A program made the position numbers and the translations under genes. 41,584 bases of DNA from Hepatobacter sp965661165 (GTDB lineage Bacteria > Pseudomonadota > Alphaproteobacteria > Holosporales > Hepatobacteraceae): the NCBI GenBank assembly GCA_965661165.1, contig CBFICL010000006.1, forward strand, positions 1 to 41,584, in the 5' to 3' direction. The notes under the pieces are model-generated. The model was not told the DNA's origin, made no database searches, and worked only from the letters and a program-made list of their open reading frames with translations. Positions 8,268 through 17,363 of this stretch are shown here, piece by piece (position 1 is the first letter of the stretch; each line of letters opens with the position of its first letter).

Positions 8268-9713
8268 TTATTCTCCACGTGTAAGTAGAACAGGTGCGGA
8301 AACTTTAGGTGCCAGGCCAATCCAAGGACCATAGCTCTGGGGGGCATGGGAAGACACGTCCAACTTAAGGCTTCTGGCCGTCAACTGACCCGTAAGGGAA
8401 AGAATACGCAATCGCTCGATCATTTCACGTTTACGCGCTTCCGTCCAGTTTTGGTAGGAGCTTTCTTTACGGTTTTGAATTTCTGAGACATTGATAAATG
8501 TTCTTCCTCCGTGCGCATATTCGGCTTGCATCGCATCCAAAGCTTTCTTGTTGGCCATCAGTTCAATTTCATAACGCATCACGCTTTTGTGCGCGGCTTT
8601 TTGTTGGTTACGCGCTTGAAGTGTCGCTTGATAAACATTGAGCTGCGTTTGTTGTCTTTTTAAACGGCTTTGGTTAAAAGTTTGTTCGGCCTGCCTAACA
8701 ACGGCTTGCTCTTTACCCAGAGGAATGGGGACCCTAAGACTTAATGTGCCCGCCAAATCCACAGAGCGGTCTTTATACTGCGGAGTGTTGGTTTCATTAT
8801 AGTAATATTTGGTGTTGTCTGTTGACTTATAGGCGCGCGCCTGGAGATCGACGCTGGGAAGCATCTGATTTGATAGCTGAGACTGCACTTCTTTGCGGGC
8901 GCTTTTTTCACGAAACGCTTCTGCTTTGATGGAAAAATTTTGATGAAGAGCCAACTTGATCAGCTCTTGCTCATTTTCAGGTATTTTGACGGGCAAATCA
9001 GGCCAGGAAAAATCTTCACTGGGCTCTATGCCTGCAATCTCATAAAACTGTGTTTTGGCCACCGCAAGACGGGATTCAGATTCCACATATTTGGCTTCAG
9101 ATTCAGCCAATTTGGCCTCTGCCATAAACACATCGGTGCGGCTGATCTCACCCACGCGTGCCCGTGCCCGAGTTTGGGCTAACAGGGTCTGAGACAAGGT
9201 GATATTGCTTTCATAAAAGGTTTTGAGCTCTCGCGACACAATCATTTCAAGAATCACTTGCATCAGGTCAAAAAATACAGTGGATTCCGCAGCCTCTAAA
9301 TCTAGCAAGGCGGCCTGATAGCCGGCCTCTGTTTTTTGCCACCTGGCGATGGAGCCAAAACTGGCAAACAAATTTTGCTCGGCGGCCACACCAAAGTCAG
9401 AAGGTTTGCCCAATGTGTCTGTGTGTCTGGGGTCTTCAACAGGTTTGTCGTAGGTTTTTTTGTTCACACCATAAGACGCTGTGCCGCGGGCCGTGGGCAC
9501 CCACTCCCCTTGAGCTTGCCTTTTTTTATCCTTCTCAATTTTGACCGCAGCTTCGGCAATTTTGATGCGCGGATTAAAAGCGTGAGCGGCTTGAAGGGCC
9601 TGTTTCCACGTGCGCGGTTTGGCCGACGCCGGTGTGTTTGACCCGTCTGCCCACAGGGGGGTCAACGTCATCAGGCCAAGACTGAACAAAATAAGGGACC
9701 GTTTTAGGACCAT
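8268..9713 (-). CDS. tolC: TolC family outer-membrane efflux protein
   Basis: This outer-membrane channel of 481 residues forms the exit duct of tripartite efflux pumps or type I secretion. A signal peptide is visible at residues 1-22 (basic start, hydrophobic core, A-D-G after the likely cut). Two OEP repeats follow, each with long coiled-coil helices; examples are AESEAKYVESESRLAVAKTQFYEIAGIEPSEDF in the first half and TFINVSEIQNRKESSYQNW in the second. The C-terminal LTGQLTARSLKLDV is a strong TolC hallmark. No membrane fusion protein or inner-membrane pump is adjacent, so its partners must be encoded elsewhere. It starts at the ATG at 9713 and is followed by popZ. Confidence 0.92.
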   Translation of the reverse strand: MVLKRSLILFSLGLMTLTPLWADGSNTPASAKPRTWKQALQAAHAFNPRIKIAEAAVKIEKDKKRQAQGEWVPTARGTASYGVNKKTYDKPVEDPRHTDTLGKPSDFGVAAEQNLFASFGSIARWQKTEAGYQAALLDLEAAESTVFFDLMQVILEMIVSRELKTFYESNITLSQTLLAQTRARARVGEISRTDVFMAEAKLAESEAKYVESESRLAVAKTQFYEIAGIEPSEDFSWPDLPVKIPENEQELIKLALHQNFSIKAEAFREKSARKEVQSQLSNQMLPSVDLQARAYKSTDNTKYYYNETNTPQYKDRSVDLAGTLSLRVPIPLGKEQAVVRQAEQTFNQSRLKRQQTQLNVYQATLQARNQQKAAHKSVMRYEIELMANKKALDAMQAEYAHGGRTFINVSEIQNRKESSYQNWTEARKREMIERLRILSLTGQLTARSLKLDVSSHAPQSYGPWIGLAPKVSAPVLLTRGE

Positions 9714-9747
9714 AAGGGATCAAAACAATGATATAAAAATCCCGACC

Positions 9748-9776
9748 AGTCTATTTCTTTTTATTTCATCTGTAAA
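9748..9776 (-). promoter_or_regulatory. Candidate promoter for tolC-popZ
   Basis: On the minus strand TTTACA (9776-9771) is followed by 17 bases and TAGACT (9753-9748). This places a start site near 9741, about 28 bases ahead of the tolC ATG. The -10 match is only 4/6. The site lies in the 132-base gap shared with the divergent rmuC gene. Confidence 0.35.
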
Positions 9777-9845
9777 AGGAAATTTCTGTTCAAAGGGCGT
9801 ATCTTCGTTGTATTTTGTGGTAAGCCCATAGAGGAAAACGTTGTT

Positions 9846-10979
9846 GTGACAATCTTGATTTTGCTTTCCCTATCGCTTTGTTTTTGTTTGGTTTTGCTAG
9901 CCAAAACAACACAGAAAGCGCGCAACCTTGCCCGTGAGGTGACCTCGCTTAACACACAAATCCTTGTGTATGAAGAGCAAAAGAAGGCCCATCTTAACGT
10001 CAAAGAGTTGGTGGATCATCACATCAAGCATGTGTGTTCGCANNNNNNNNNNNNNNNNNNNNNNNNNNNNNNNNNNNNNNNNNNNNNNNNNNNNNNNNNN
10101 NNNNNNNNNNNNNNNNNNNNNNNNNNNNNNNNNNNNNNNNNCGGTGCCTATGAAGGCCTTCATGAAAAAATACACAATCTCTCCGAGGTTCATGCGCATC
10201 TTCACCACCAAACTACACAGTTGGCGCAGGCGCTTAAAACCCCCAACATTCGAGGCAAATGGGGCGAGATGCAGCTCAGACGGTTGGTGGAATGGGCAGG
10301 GATGCTGCCTTTTTGTGATTTTTTTGATCAAAAATCCTTTCATGTAGACGATAAAACGTTGCGTCCTGATCTTGTGATTCGCATGCCCGAAGCGCGATGC
10401 GTTGTGGTGGATGCCAAAGCCCCTTTGGCGGCATGCTTGCCAGAAGAAGCTGAAAACAGTCTTTCTACCGACACCATGCGCGACCACGTGCAGAAAATAA
10501 AGCACCACATCTATACGCTCAGCCGCCGTGACTATACCACATACATTCAGAAAACACCGGATTTCATCCTCTTGTTTTTGCCCACAGAGGGTCTCTTGAT
10601 TAAGGCGTTGGAAGCAGATGCCTCCTTGCTGGACTATAGTGCTGAAAAATCTGTTTTGCTGGCAACGCCCATGACCTTGATTGCGCTCTTGAAAGTGATT
10701 GCCATGGGGTGGCAACAAGAGGTGCTTTCTGAAAACGCTCAGGAAATTAGTGACTGTGGCAAGCGCCTCTCTCAAATGTTGGAAAAAACCTTGGCTAAAC
10801 TTCATGACGTAGGCAAATCACTGGGAAGCTCGGTGAGGGGTTATAATGCGTTTCTTGCTTCTCTTGAAGATGACGTTATGCCTGAAGCCCATGCGCTTAG
10901 CACCCTGACAACCTCAAAGCCGGCAAAAACGCAAATGCGCACCATCAAATCGCTTCCCAAAGAAAGAAAGGGGGCCTAA
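9846..10979 (+). CDS. rmuC: RmuC family protein, interrupted by an assembly gap
   Basis: This is an RmuC-like protein, a family with an N-terminal membrane anchor, a coiled coil and a nuclease-like core linked to limiting DNA rearrangements. The hydrophobic anchor is residues 2-20 (TILILLSLSLCFCLVLLAK). The core shows the family motif IRGKWGEMQLRRLVEWAGM, then DLVIRMPEARCVVVDAKAPL, whose D-A-K resembles the PD-(D/E)xK catalytic strand, and later DFILLFLPTEGLL. Start is GTG at 9846 with GAGGAAA about ten bases upstream. The coding frame is the same on both sides of 99 N at 10043-10141, but the true gap size is unknown, so about 33 residues of the coiled coil are unresolved. The stop is one base before the xseA start. 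Confidence 0.88.
   Translation: MTILILLSLSLCFCLVLLAKTTQKARNLAREVTSLNTQILVYEEQKKAHLNVKELVDHHIKHVCSXXXXXXXXXXXXXXXXXXXXXXXXXXXXXXXXXXGAYEGLHEKIHNLSEVHAHLHHQTTQLAQALKTPNIRGKWGEMQLRRLVEWAGMLPFCDFFDQKSFHVDDKTLRPDLVIRMPEARCVVVDAKAPLAACLPEEAENSLSTDTMRDHVQKIKHHIYTLSRRDYTTYIQKTPDFILLFLPTEGLLIKALEADASLLDYSAEKSVLLATPMTLIALLKVIAMGWQQEVLSENAQEISDCGKRLSQMLEKTLAKLHDVGKSLGSSVRGYNAFLASLEDDVMPEAHALSTLTTSKPAKTQMRTIKSLPKERKGA
10043..10141. other. Assembly gap of 99 N inside rmuC
   Basis: Ninety-nine consecutive undetermined bases. Because 99 is a multiple of three, the rmuC frame reads through, but this does not prove the gap length is right. Sequence on both sides belongs to the same gene, so nothing indicates a large missing insertion. 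Confidence 0.99.
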
Positions 10980-10980
10980 C

Positions 10981-12372
10981 GTGTCATCGGAGAAGGCCAG
11001 GGCCCCTATAGAAAAGGCGTCCACAGATTCTGTGTCCGTTTCTGAAGCTGTTTTTTCTGTGAGCCAAGCCTCTCTTTTAATCAAGAAACATGTGGAGCAG
11101 CATTTTGATCATGTGTGTATCCAAGGTGAAGTCTCTGCCCCCAAGCTTCATACGTCAGGCCATCTTTATTTTTCTCTTAAAGACGATACGGCAGTGTTGG
11201 ATGCCGTGTGTTGGCGGCCCTTGGCGCATCGTTTTAAAGACAGTCTTGGCCATGGCACCCAGGTGGTGTGTCGGGGCAAAATCACCACCTATCCAGGTCG
11301 CTCTAAATATCAAATGGTTGTGACAGAGGTGAACGTCGCGGGCCAAGGTGATTTGTTTCAACTGCTGGAGGCGCGGAAGAAAAAATTACGTGAAGAAGGG
11401 CTTTTTGAGCCGTCACGAAAAAAAGCCCTCCCCCCTTTTCCACGCTGTATTGGCCTGATCACCTCTCCCACGGGCGCGGTGATTCAAGACATTCTCCACC
11501 GTTTGGCGGATCGATTTCCTGTGGACGTTCTTTTTTATCCTGTGAATGTGCAAGGTGAGGGCGCGCTGGCCTCTATGGTGGAGGCGATGGATGTGTTGGG
11601 GCAGTTTGCAAGTGAAAGCATGACGCCTGATGTGATCATCCTCGCGCGTGGGGGCGGCAGTTTTGAAGATTTGTTTGTGTTTAATGAAGAGGCTTTGGTG
11701 CGCGCTATCGCCCGGTGCCCTTTGCCTGTGGTGTCAGCGATTGGCCATGAAACAGATACTACTTTAGCTGATTATGTGGCGGATCAGCGGGCCCCCACTC
11801 CTACAGCAGCGGCAGAAATCACCACCCCTCATCGGACATCGCTTGCCCATACCCTCACCACCTATGTCAGGCGTCTTGATCAAGCGTGGCGTCAGGTGCT
11901 GGAGCCTTGGTGTATGCGTCTTCATTTTTTTCAGCAGCGTCTGCGTCATGGTTATGGATTTCTTCCTTTGCATGCGCAGCGTCTTGATGATTTGGAAGCG
12001 CGGCTGCAAGGATATGTTGATTTTTGGGGCCATCAGAAACAACGTCTTGATTGGTTAAAGGCCCGATTGACAGAGCCTCAGGCATTAGTCACGATGCAAA
12101 AAACAAGCTTTCGTCATGCACAAAAATCCTTAACCACACGGGCGCATGAGATGCTGGCGCAGCACACGAAAGATCTGCATCATTTAGCTCAGCGTCTTCA
12201 ACAAACATCTCATGAAAAAGCACTCGCGCGTGGGTTTTGCATAGCTCTTTCGCCTGAAGGAGGTGTGGTCACATCTAAGGCACACGGACAGAGCCTTTCT
12301 CGCTTAACAATGATGTTTCACGATGGCAAGCTGGCGGTGAGGCCCGCAAACCCCGGCGATGATGATGAGTGA
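10981..12372 (+). CDS. xseA: Exodeoxyribonuclease VII large subunit
   Basis: This is the large, catalytic subunit of exonuclease VII, which degrades single-stranded DNA in either direction. The 463 residues begin with an extra ~25-residue leader, then an N-terminal OB fold (VCIQGEVSAPKLHTSGHLYFSLKDD; residues ~45-110), then the catalytic domain with GLITSPTGAVIQDILHRLADRFP, the LARGGGSFEDLFVFNEEALVRAIA segment and SAIGHETDTTLADYVADQRAPTPTAAAE. A long coiled coil closes the protein (about 300-430). The GTG start follows the rmuC stop by one base, with AAAGGGGG as ribosome site. Its last 14 bases overlap rsmI. The small subunit gene xseB is not in the window. Confidence 0.95.
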   Translation: MSSEKARAPIEKASTDSVSVSEAVFSVSQASLLIKKHVEQHFDHVCIQGEVSAPKLHTSGHLYFSLKDDTAVLDAVCWRPLAHRFKDSLGHGTQVVCRGKITTYPGRSKYQMVVTEVNVAGQGDLFQLLEARKKKLREEGLFEPSRKKALPPFPRCIGLITSPTGAVIQDILHRLADRFPVDVLFYPVNVQGEGALASMVEAMDVLGQFASESMTPDVIILARGGGSFEDLFVFNEEALVRAIARCPLPVVSAIGHETDTTLADYVADQRAPTPTAAAEITTPHRTSLAHTLTTYVRRLDQAWRQVLEPWCMRLHFFQQRLRHGYGFLPLHAQRLDDLEARLQGYVDFWGHQKQRLDWLKARLTEPQALVTMQKTSFRHAQKSLTTRAHEMLAQHTKDLHHLAQRLQQTSHEKALARGFCIALSPEGGVVTSKAHGQSLSRLTMMFHDGKLAVRPANPGDDDE

Positions 12373-13222
12373 GACGCCCCAAGCCCCCCCGCTTCCTCCG
12401 GGGCTGTATATCGTTGCTACGCCCATTGGCCATCGGCGAGACATCTCGTTGCGCGCGCTCGATGTGCTGTCATCTGTGGATATGATTGTGTGTGAAAACA
12501 AAAAGCATAGCCACAAACTTTTAGATTTTTATCACATCCAAAAAACCCTCCATACCTATCATGACCACACATCTCAAGCGATGAGGCAGCGTCTTATCGA
12601 AGCCGTGATGTCAGGAAAGCGTGTGGCGTTGATCAGCAGCGCAGGGATGCCTCTTATTTCAGATCCTGGCTATAAATTGGTGCGCGCTTTTTATGAGCAC
12701 CAGCTGTTTGTGACGCTTGTGCCTGGACCTTCGGCATCGTTGTCTGCTTTGGTGTTATCGGGGTTGCCTACGGACCGCTTCTTCTTCCAGGGGTTTCTTC
12801 CCCTCAAAGGGTGGCAAGGGGTGCTTGATGAGCTGAAACCCCTTCAGGCTACGCTTGTTTTCTTTGAGTCTGTACCGCGTTTGGCGGGGACTTTAGTAAA
12901 ACTGTATAAGGTGTTGGGAGAGCGTTCTTTTGTGGTGGTGCGTGAACTGACAAAAGTGTTTGAAACGCGTTTTGAAGGCACGTTATCACCTTCACCCACT
13001 TTGCCGCCAGAGCTTAAAGGAGAGCTTGTGGTTTTGGTGGCAGGACGCGAAGAACAAGAAAAAAAGGCTATGGATGCGCAGGCTATAGATGATTTGCTGA
13101 AAACAGCGATTACAACGATGTCATTGCGTGATGCTGTGCGGGAGGTTTGTGATGTCACAGGCGCGCCGCGCGATGTTGTGTATAAAAAAGCATTAACGAT
13201 AAGAAAGGCAATTCAAGAATAA
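12359..13222 (+). CDS. rsmI: 16S rRNA (cytidine-1402-2'-O)-methyltransferase
   Basis: This enzyme 2'-O-methylates C1402 of 16S rRNA in the decoding centre using S-adenosylmethionine. The 287-residue protein has the tetrapyrrole-methylase-like fold: LYIVATPIGHRRDISLRALDVL at the N-terminus, SSAGMPLISDPGYKLV as the cofactor motif, and VPGPSASLSALVLSGLPTDRFFFQGFLP. Three consecutive ATG codons (12359, 12362, 12365) compete as start; all overlap the end of xseA, so translation is coupled. The genes that often follow rsmI in proteobacteria (yraN, gshB) are absent; the next gene is a tRNA 119 bases on. Confidence 0.94.
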   Translation: MMMSETPQAPPLPPGLYIVATPIGHRRDISLRALDVLSSVDMIVCENKKHSHKLLDFYHIQKTLHTYHDHTSQAMRQRLIEAVMSGKRVALISSAGMPLISDPGYKLVRAFYEHQLFVTLVPGPSASLSALVLSGLPTDRFFFQGFLPLKGWQGVLDELKPLQATLVFFESVPRLAGTLVKLYKVLGERSFVVVRELTKVFETRFEGTLSPSPTLPPELKGELVVLVAGREEQEKKAMDAQAIDDLLKTAITTMSLRDAVREVCDVTGAPRDVVYKKALTIRKAIQE

Positions 13223-13341
13223 GAGAGGCAACCTAAGAAATGAAAGATGAGACGTTGACGTGGCAAAAAGAGATACGATGACGTTGTGACCATTTTTGCT
13301 CTTTTCAAAAAAAGCGCTTCCGTATACCATCACAGAGTATT

Positions 13342-13416
13342 GCGGGTGTAGCTCAGGGGTAGAGCACAACCTTGCCAAGGTTGGGGTCGAGGGTTCAAAT
13401 CCCTTCGCCCGCTCCA
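13342..13416 (+). tRNA. tRNA-Gly, anticodon GCC
   Basis: A cloverleaf can be drawn: acceptor GCGGGTG/CGCCCGC, D stem GCTC/GAGC, anticodon stem CAACC/GGTTG with loop TTGCCAA (anticodon GCC), T stem GAGGG/CCCTT with loop TTCAAAT, discriminator T and an encoded CCA. The A of the CCA is also the A of an ATG, but that ATG cannot start the next gene if the tRNA is processed. The glutamate dehydrogenase start lies 29 bases downstream. Confidence 0.97.
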
Positions 13417-13445
13417 TGTTGTCTGTTTTACGTTCGGGTGTCCTT

Positions 13446-16400
13446 ATGATTCTCTCTTCTGCTGTATTTCATGACCTTGTGGATCGTGTCAGTGACGCAG
13501 TGGATAAAAAGCATCAAGACTGGTTTCGCTTGTTTTGCCTCAACCTCTTTTCTGAGGAGCTCACTGCTTGTGAGGTTGCTGAGAGCGCTGTGAGGGAAAC
13601 ACACTTAAAAAAAATATGGGAATACTATCGATGCCAGGGCGGAAAGGACGGTGTTTCTTTTTTAGAGGAGGAGACGGCTGAATCCACCTGTCTTATGATG
13701 GTTTTTTCTCACAACCGTGTTCCACACGCCGTTATCATGTCGCTGTTGGCAAAGGAAGCGCACAGTCACCATTGTTTTTACACGCGCTTTTGCGTGGAAA
13801 GAAAAAAAGGCGTACTGACAGCTTTGAGCGCTGGAAGCCATTGTCAAAAACCTTCACTGTCAGAGGATTGTTATTGTCTTTTTTTTCACGACAAACTCAG
13901 CGCTTCTGAAAAACGCGGCCTCGAGAAAAAGATCGATGCTTTTGTGGCGTTGTTTGCGTCTTCAGAAGGGGTGCTAGCAACGCAAGCATTGGCTCAAGAA
14001 GCGGCTGCTGGGGATCATTTTTTGTCATGGGTGCACCATTTTTATGCGTGTGCACATAACATGTTTCAAGATCCAGTGTCGCAAGAGGCACTGACCTCTT
14101 TTTTAACATCCCTGCCTGCCGATTATCGGGTGCGTCATACGCCAGAAGAGGCGCTTGAGGATTTTCTCCATTTAAAAGAGACGCGTGCGCCCAAAGAGCT
14201 TAGGGTGCGTCTTTTTGTGAAGAACGATGTGCTTTTCATGAAAATGTATTGTGCGGATGACCCCATTCCTCTCGACACATTGGTGCGAGTGCTCGGGCAT
14301 ATGGGTCTTTGCGTGCTGTCAGAATCTTCCTTTTCTTTTGCTCATGCTGCCCATCGTGCCTCGTTGCATCATATGACCCTTAAGAAACTGCCCTTTCCTG
14401 ATTATCGCGTTCTTGAAACGCTTTTAGAGCAAGCCTTGCGTGCCGTGTTTGCCTATGGCGAGGAGAGTGATGATTTTCAAAAAATGATTCCTGCTGCGGG
14501 GCTTAGCTGGGAGGAGTGCCGCCTTTTGCGCGCCTATGTACGTTATCTCAAGCAATTGGGGGTACCTTATGGGCGCGGCTATGTGGAAAGTACGCTGCTG
14601 AAACATCCTGACCTTGTGACGCAATTGTTGGCTCTTTTTCATGCCAGGCTTGCCCCCTCGCCTTCTCAGAAATCTTCTGTGGCTGTAGATCCTGAGACGT
14701 TACTTCACGATATTTCTGGCATCAATCGCTATGATGAAGAGCGCTTGTTTCGTTCACTCTATTATCTGGTGATGGCTACGGTGCGGGCTAATGTATATCA
14801 ACGAGATCATGGCGAGCCTAAGCGTTATGTGGCGCTTAAATTTGATTGCCGGGTGATCGAAGATATGCCCTCGCCCCGTCCGATGTTTGAAATTTTTGTC
14901 TATGCCCCTTTTATGGAAGGGGTTCATTTGCGCAGCGGGCGTGTGTCACGTGGCGGCTTGCGTTGGTCCGATCGCCAGGAAGATTATCGTGACGAAGTTT
15001 TGGATCTGCTCAAAACACAGGTTATCAAAAATGCGGCGATTGTGCCTGTGGGTGCTAAGGGCGGGTTTGTGACGAAAAAAACAGACGGGGGCTTGCTGGG
15101 TGATCGGTTGTCACAAAGCCATATGCCTGATGCCTATGGTGTGTATGTGCGTGGTCTTTTGGATTTGACAGATAATCTCCAGAAAAAAAAGGTGGTGAGA
15201 CCTCAGGATATGCAATGCCTTGATGATGCTGACCCCTATCTTGTGGTGGCTGCGGATAAGGGAACAGCCACCAAATCTGATGAGGCGAATGCGCTTTCGG
15301 CAGAATATCATTTCTGGTTGGGGGATGCTTTTGCGTCTGGCGGCGCGCAAGGATACGATCATAAAAAAATAGGCATCACAGCCCGCGGGGCGTGGAAGTC
15401 TACAGAACACCATTTTCGCACCCTGGTCATGGATCTGTCTCAGCCTTTTTCAGTTGTCGGTATTGGGGATATGTCAGGGGATGTCTTTGGTAATGGTATG
15501 CTGTTGTCACAATCGATTCAGCTGATGGCTGCGTTTGATCACCGGGATATTTTTCTAGATCCCCACCCTGACCCGCTGGTGTCGTTTAAAGAACGTAAGC
15601 GCCTGTTTCAAAAAAAACACTCGTCATGGAAAGATTATCACCCGGAGCTCATTTCTAAAGGTGGGGGCGTTTTCTCGCGGTCATTGCGTATGATTCCCCT
15701 ATCAGCAGCTGTGCGGGCTTGGCTTAAGGTGAGCCAAGATAAAATGACGCCTGATGAATTGATTCGGGCCTTGTTGAAGTCTCCGGTAGATCTTTTATGG
15801 TTTGGCGGCATTGGCACGTTTGTGAAGGGGGAAAAAGAGCCTGATATTACCATTGCGGATAGTGGGAACAACCATGTGCGTGTGAATGCATCAGATGTGC
15901 GGGCGCGTGTTGTGGTGGAAGGCGCCAATTTAGGATTTACGCCCCAGGGACGTGTGGAGTATGCCCTTGCGGGGGGGAGCATCAATGCAGATGCTCTTGA
16001 TAACGCTGCGGGCGTCATGTGTTCAGACTATGAAGTGAACATCAAAATACTGTGTGCCCAGTTGATGGAACGCGGCAAGCTTTCTGAAGAGGCGCGTAAT
16101 ACGCTTCTCAAAGACATGACGGCAGAGGTGGTCGATTTGGTGCTCAGGCGTCTTTATTGGCAAAATCAGGGCGTTTATTTTGTGTATGTGCGCGGGATTG
16201 AGTTATTAGAAGAGCATGAGCGTTTACTGCAGCGTTTGGAAAAAGTGGGTGCGCTTGACCGTGAACGTGACGCCCTGCCTGCCCCTGACGAGCTTCAAAG
16301 GCGACGCAGCAGCCAAAAAGGCCTGACACGGCCCGAAATTGTCACCCTGATGGCCTTAAGTAAAATTGACCTTCATAAAGACATTTTGGATTCTGCCTTG

Positions 16401-17360
16401 CCTGAAGACCCCTTTCTCATGACTATTCTTGTGGATTATTTTCCCCCTACCCTCTCTCAACGTTTTTCGAGCTTCTATGGCCAGCATCCTCTTAAAAAAG
16501 AGATTATTGCCACCGTGTTGTCGAACTTGATTTGCGACACCTTAGGTCCTTCTTTTGTGCATGAAGTGTTTGAGCTTACACGGGTGACGCCTGCCCATAT
16601 TGCCAAAGCCATTTTGGTGGTGCGGCATTTGCTCGCAGCCAGCCAGTTTGATGCGCTTGAGGTGCAAGACATGAATGCAGAAGCGCGATTGTCCCTGCTT
16701 TGGCAGATGGATACCACGATCAAAAGGCTGGTGGTGTGGTTTTTGCGCCATGAAAAGATGGATGTGCCTATCAAAGAGCTGATTGGTCGCTATGAAAAAG
16801 GCTTTTGCACCTTTAGACAGGATGTTCATGCGTGGTTACCTCACGAATACCAAACCACACTCAATGAAACGTGGGGTCAAGAGGCTGCCCCAGATTTTTG
16901 GAAGCAACATATTCTTCCCCTGGATCCTTTAATGTTTGCCACAGACATTATCCAAGTGCAGCGGTTTGTGCGCAAGCCTTTGGCCTTTGTCAGTCAAGTT
17001 TATTATGAGCTGGGTGATTTGTGCGGTGTTCGTTGGCTGCGCGATAAAGTGGCGCATTTTCCTGTCCATACCTATTGGCAAAAAAAGGGGTTGCAAGAGA
17101 TTATCGAGCAAGCTTTTTCTGTGCACCAGCAGTTGGTTTTGTATGTGTTATCTAATGTGAAGGGTGATCACCCTCACGACGTGGTGACAGCGTGGCGGGC
17201 ACAGGCAGGCGGCGTGTTTGAAGACTATCTCACGCTGTTAGAAGATGTGCGTAGTGCTTCATTTGTGGATGTATCCCCCTTAATTGTTTTGGGGCAAGAG
17301 CTGAGGCGTTTTTATGAGCACATGGCGGGTACGTGTGTGATGACGGTTTCGTTTAGGTAG
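13446..17360 (+). CDS. NAD-dependent glutamate dehydrogenase, large type, shortened N-terminus
   Basis: This large NAD-specific glutamate dehydrogenase oxidises glutamate to 2-oxoglutarate and feeds amino-acid carbon into the TCA cycle. The catalytic core is unmistakable: SGRVSRGGLRWSDRQEDYR, then VIKNAAIVPVGAKGGFV with the active-site lysine region, AADKGTATKSDEANALSAEY, and the dinucleotide segment GIGDMSGDVFGNGM. A C-terminal helical domain follows. At 1304 residues it is about 300 shorter than the usual ~1600-residue bacterial members. The loss is in the N-terminal regulatory portion, where ACT-like modules normally sit. I start at the ATG at 13446 because upstream in-frame codons run into the tRNA. 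No clear Shine-Dalgarno sequence is present. The ATPase gene follows after three bases. Confidence 0.93.
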   Translation: MILSSAVFHDLVDRVSDAVDKKHQDWFRLFCLNLFSEELTACEVAESAVRETHLKKIWEYYRCQGGKDGVSFLEEETAESTCLMMVFSHNRVPHAVIMSLLAKEAHSHHCFYTRFCVERKKGVLTALSAGSHCQKPSLSEDCYCLFFHDKLSASEKRGLEKKIDAFVALFASSEGVLATQALAQEAAAGDHFLSWVHHFYACAHNMFQDPVSQEALTSFLTSLPADYRVRHTPEEALEDFLHLKETRAPKELRVRLFVKNDVLFMKMYCADDPIPLDTLVRVLGHMGLCVLSESSFSFAHAAHRASLHHMTLKKLPFPDYRVLETLLEQALRAVFAYGEESDDFQKMIPAAGLSWEECRLLRAYVRYLKQLGVPYGRGYVESTLLKHPDLVTQLLALFHARLAPSPSQKSSVAVDPETLLHDISGINRYDEERLFRSLYYLVMATVRANVYQRDHGEPKRYVALKFDCRVIEDMPSPRPMFEIFVYAPFMEGVHLRSGRVSRGGLRWSDRQEDYRDEVLDLLKTQVIKNAAIVPVGAKGGFVTKKTDGGLLGDRLSQSHMPDAYGVYVRGLLDLTDNLQKKKVVRPQDMQCLDDADPYLVVAADKGTATKSDEANALSAEYHFWLGDAFASGGAQGYDHKKIGITARGAWKSTEHHFRTLVMDLSQPFSVVGIGDMSGDVFGNGMLLSQSIQLMAAFDHRDIFLDPHPDPLVSFKERKRLFQKKHSSWKDYHPELISKGGGVFSRSLRMIPLSAAVRAWLKVSQDKMTPDELIRALLKSPVDLLWFGGIGTFVKGEKEPDITIADSGNNHVRVNASDVRARVVVEGANLGFTPQGRVEYALAGGSINADALDNAAGVMCSDYEVNIKILCAQLMERGKLSEEARNTLLKDMTAEVVDLVLRRLYWQNQGVYFVYVRGIELLEEHERLLQRLEKVGALDRERDALPAPDELQRRRSSQKGLTRPEIVTLMALSKIDLHKDILDSALPEDPFLMTILVDYFPPTLSQRFSSFYGQHPLKKEIIATVLSNLICDTLGPSFVHEVFELTRVTPAHIAKAILVVRHLLAASQFDALEVQDMNAEARLSLLWQMDTTIKRLVVWFLRHEKMDVPIKELIGRYEKGFCTFRQDVHAWLPHEYQTTLNETWGQEAAPDFWKQHILPLDPLMFATDIIQVQRFVRKPLAFVSQVYYELGDLCGVRWLRDKVAHFPVHTYWQKKGLQEIIEQAFSVHQQLVLYVLSNVKGDHPHDVVTAWRAQAGGVFEDYLTLLEDVRSASFVDVSPLIVLGQELRRFYEHMAGTCVMTVSFR

Positions 17361-17363
17361 CCT

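Noticed and set aside
9897..10805. A 302-codon minus-strand frame opposite rmuC
   Set aside because: It spans the N gap and lies antisense to a recognised family; the translation has no domain or signal features.
13296..13445. N-terminal extension of the glutamate dehydrogenase frame
   Set aside because: The extension runs through the complete tRNA-Gly(GCC) gene, so it cannot be coding.
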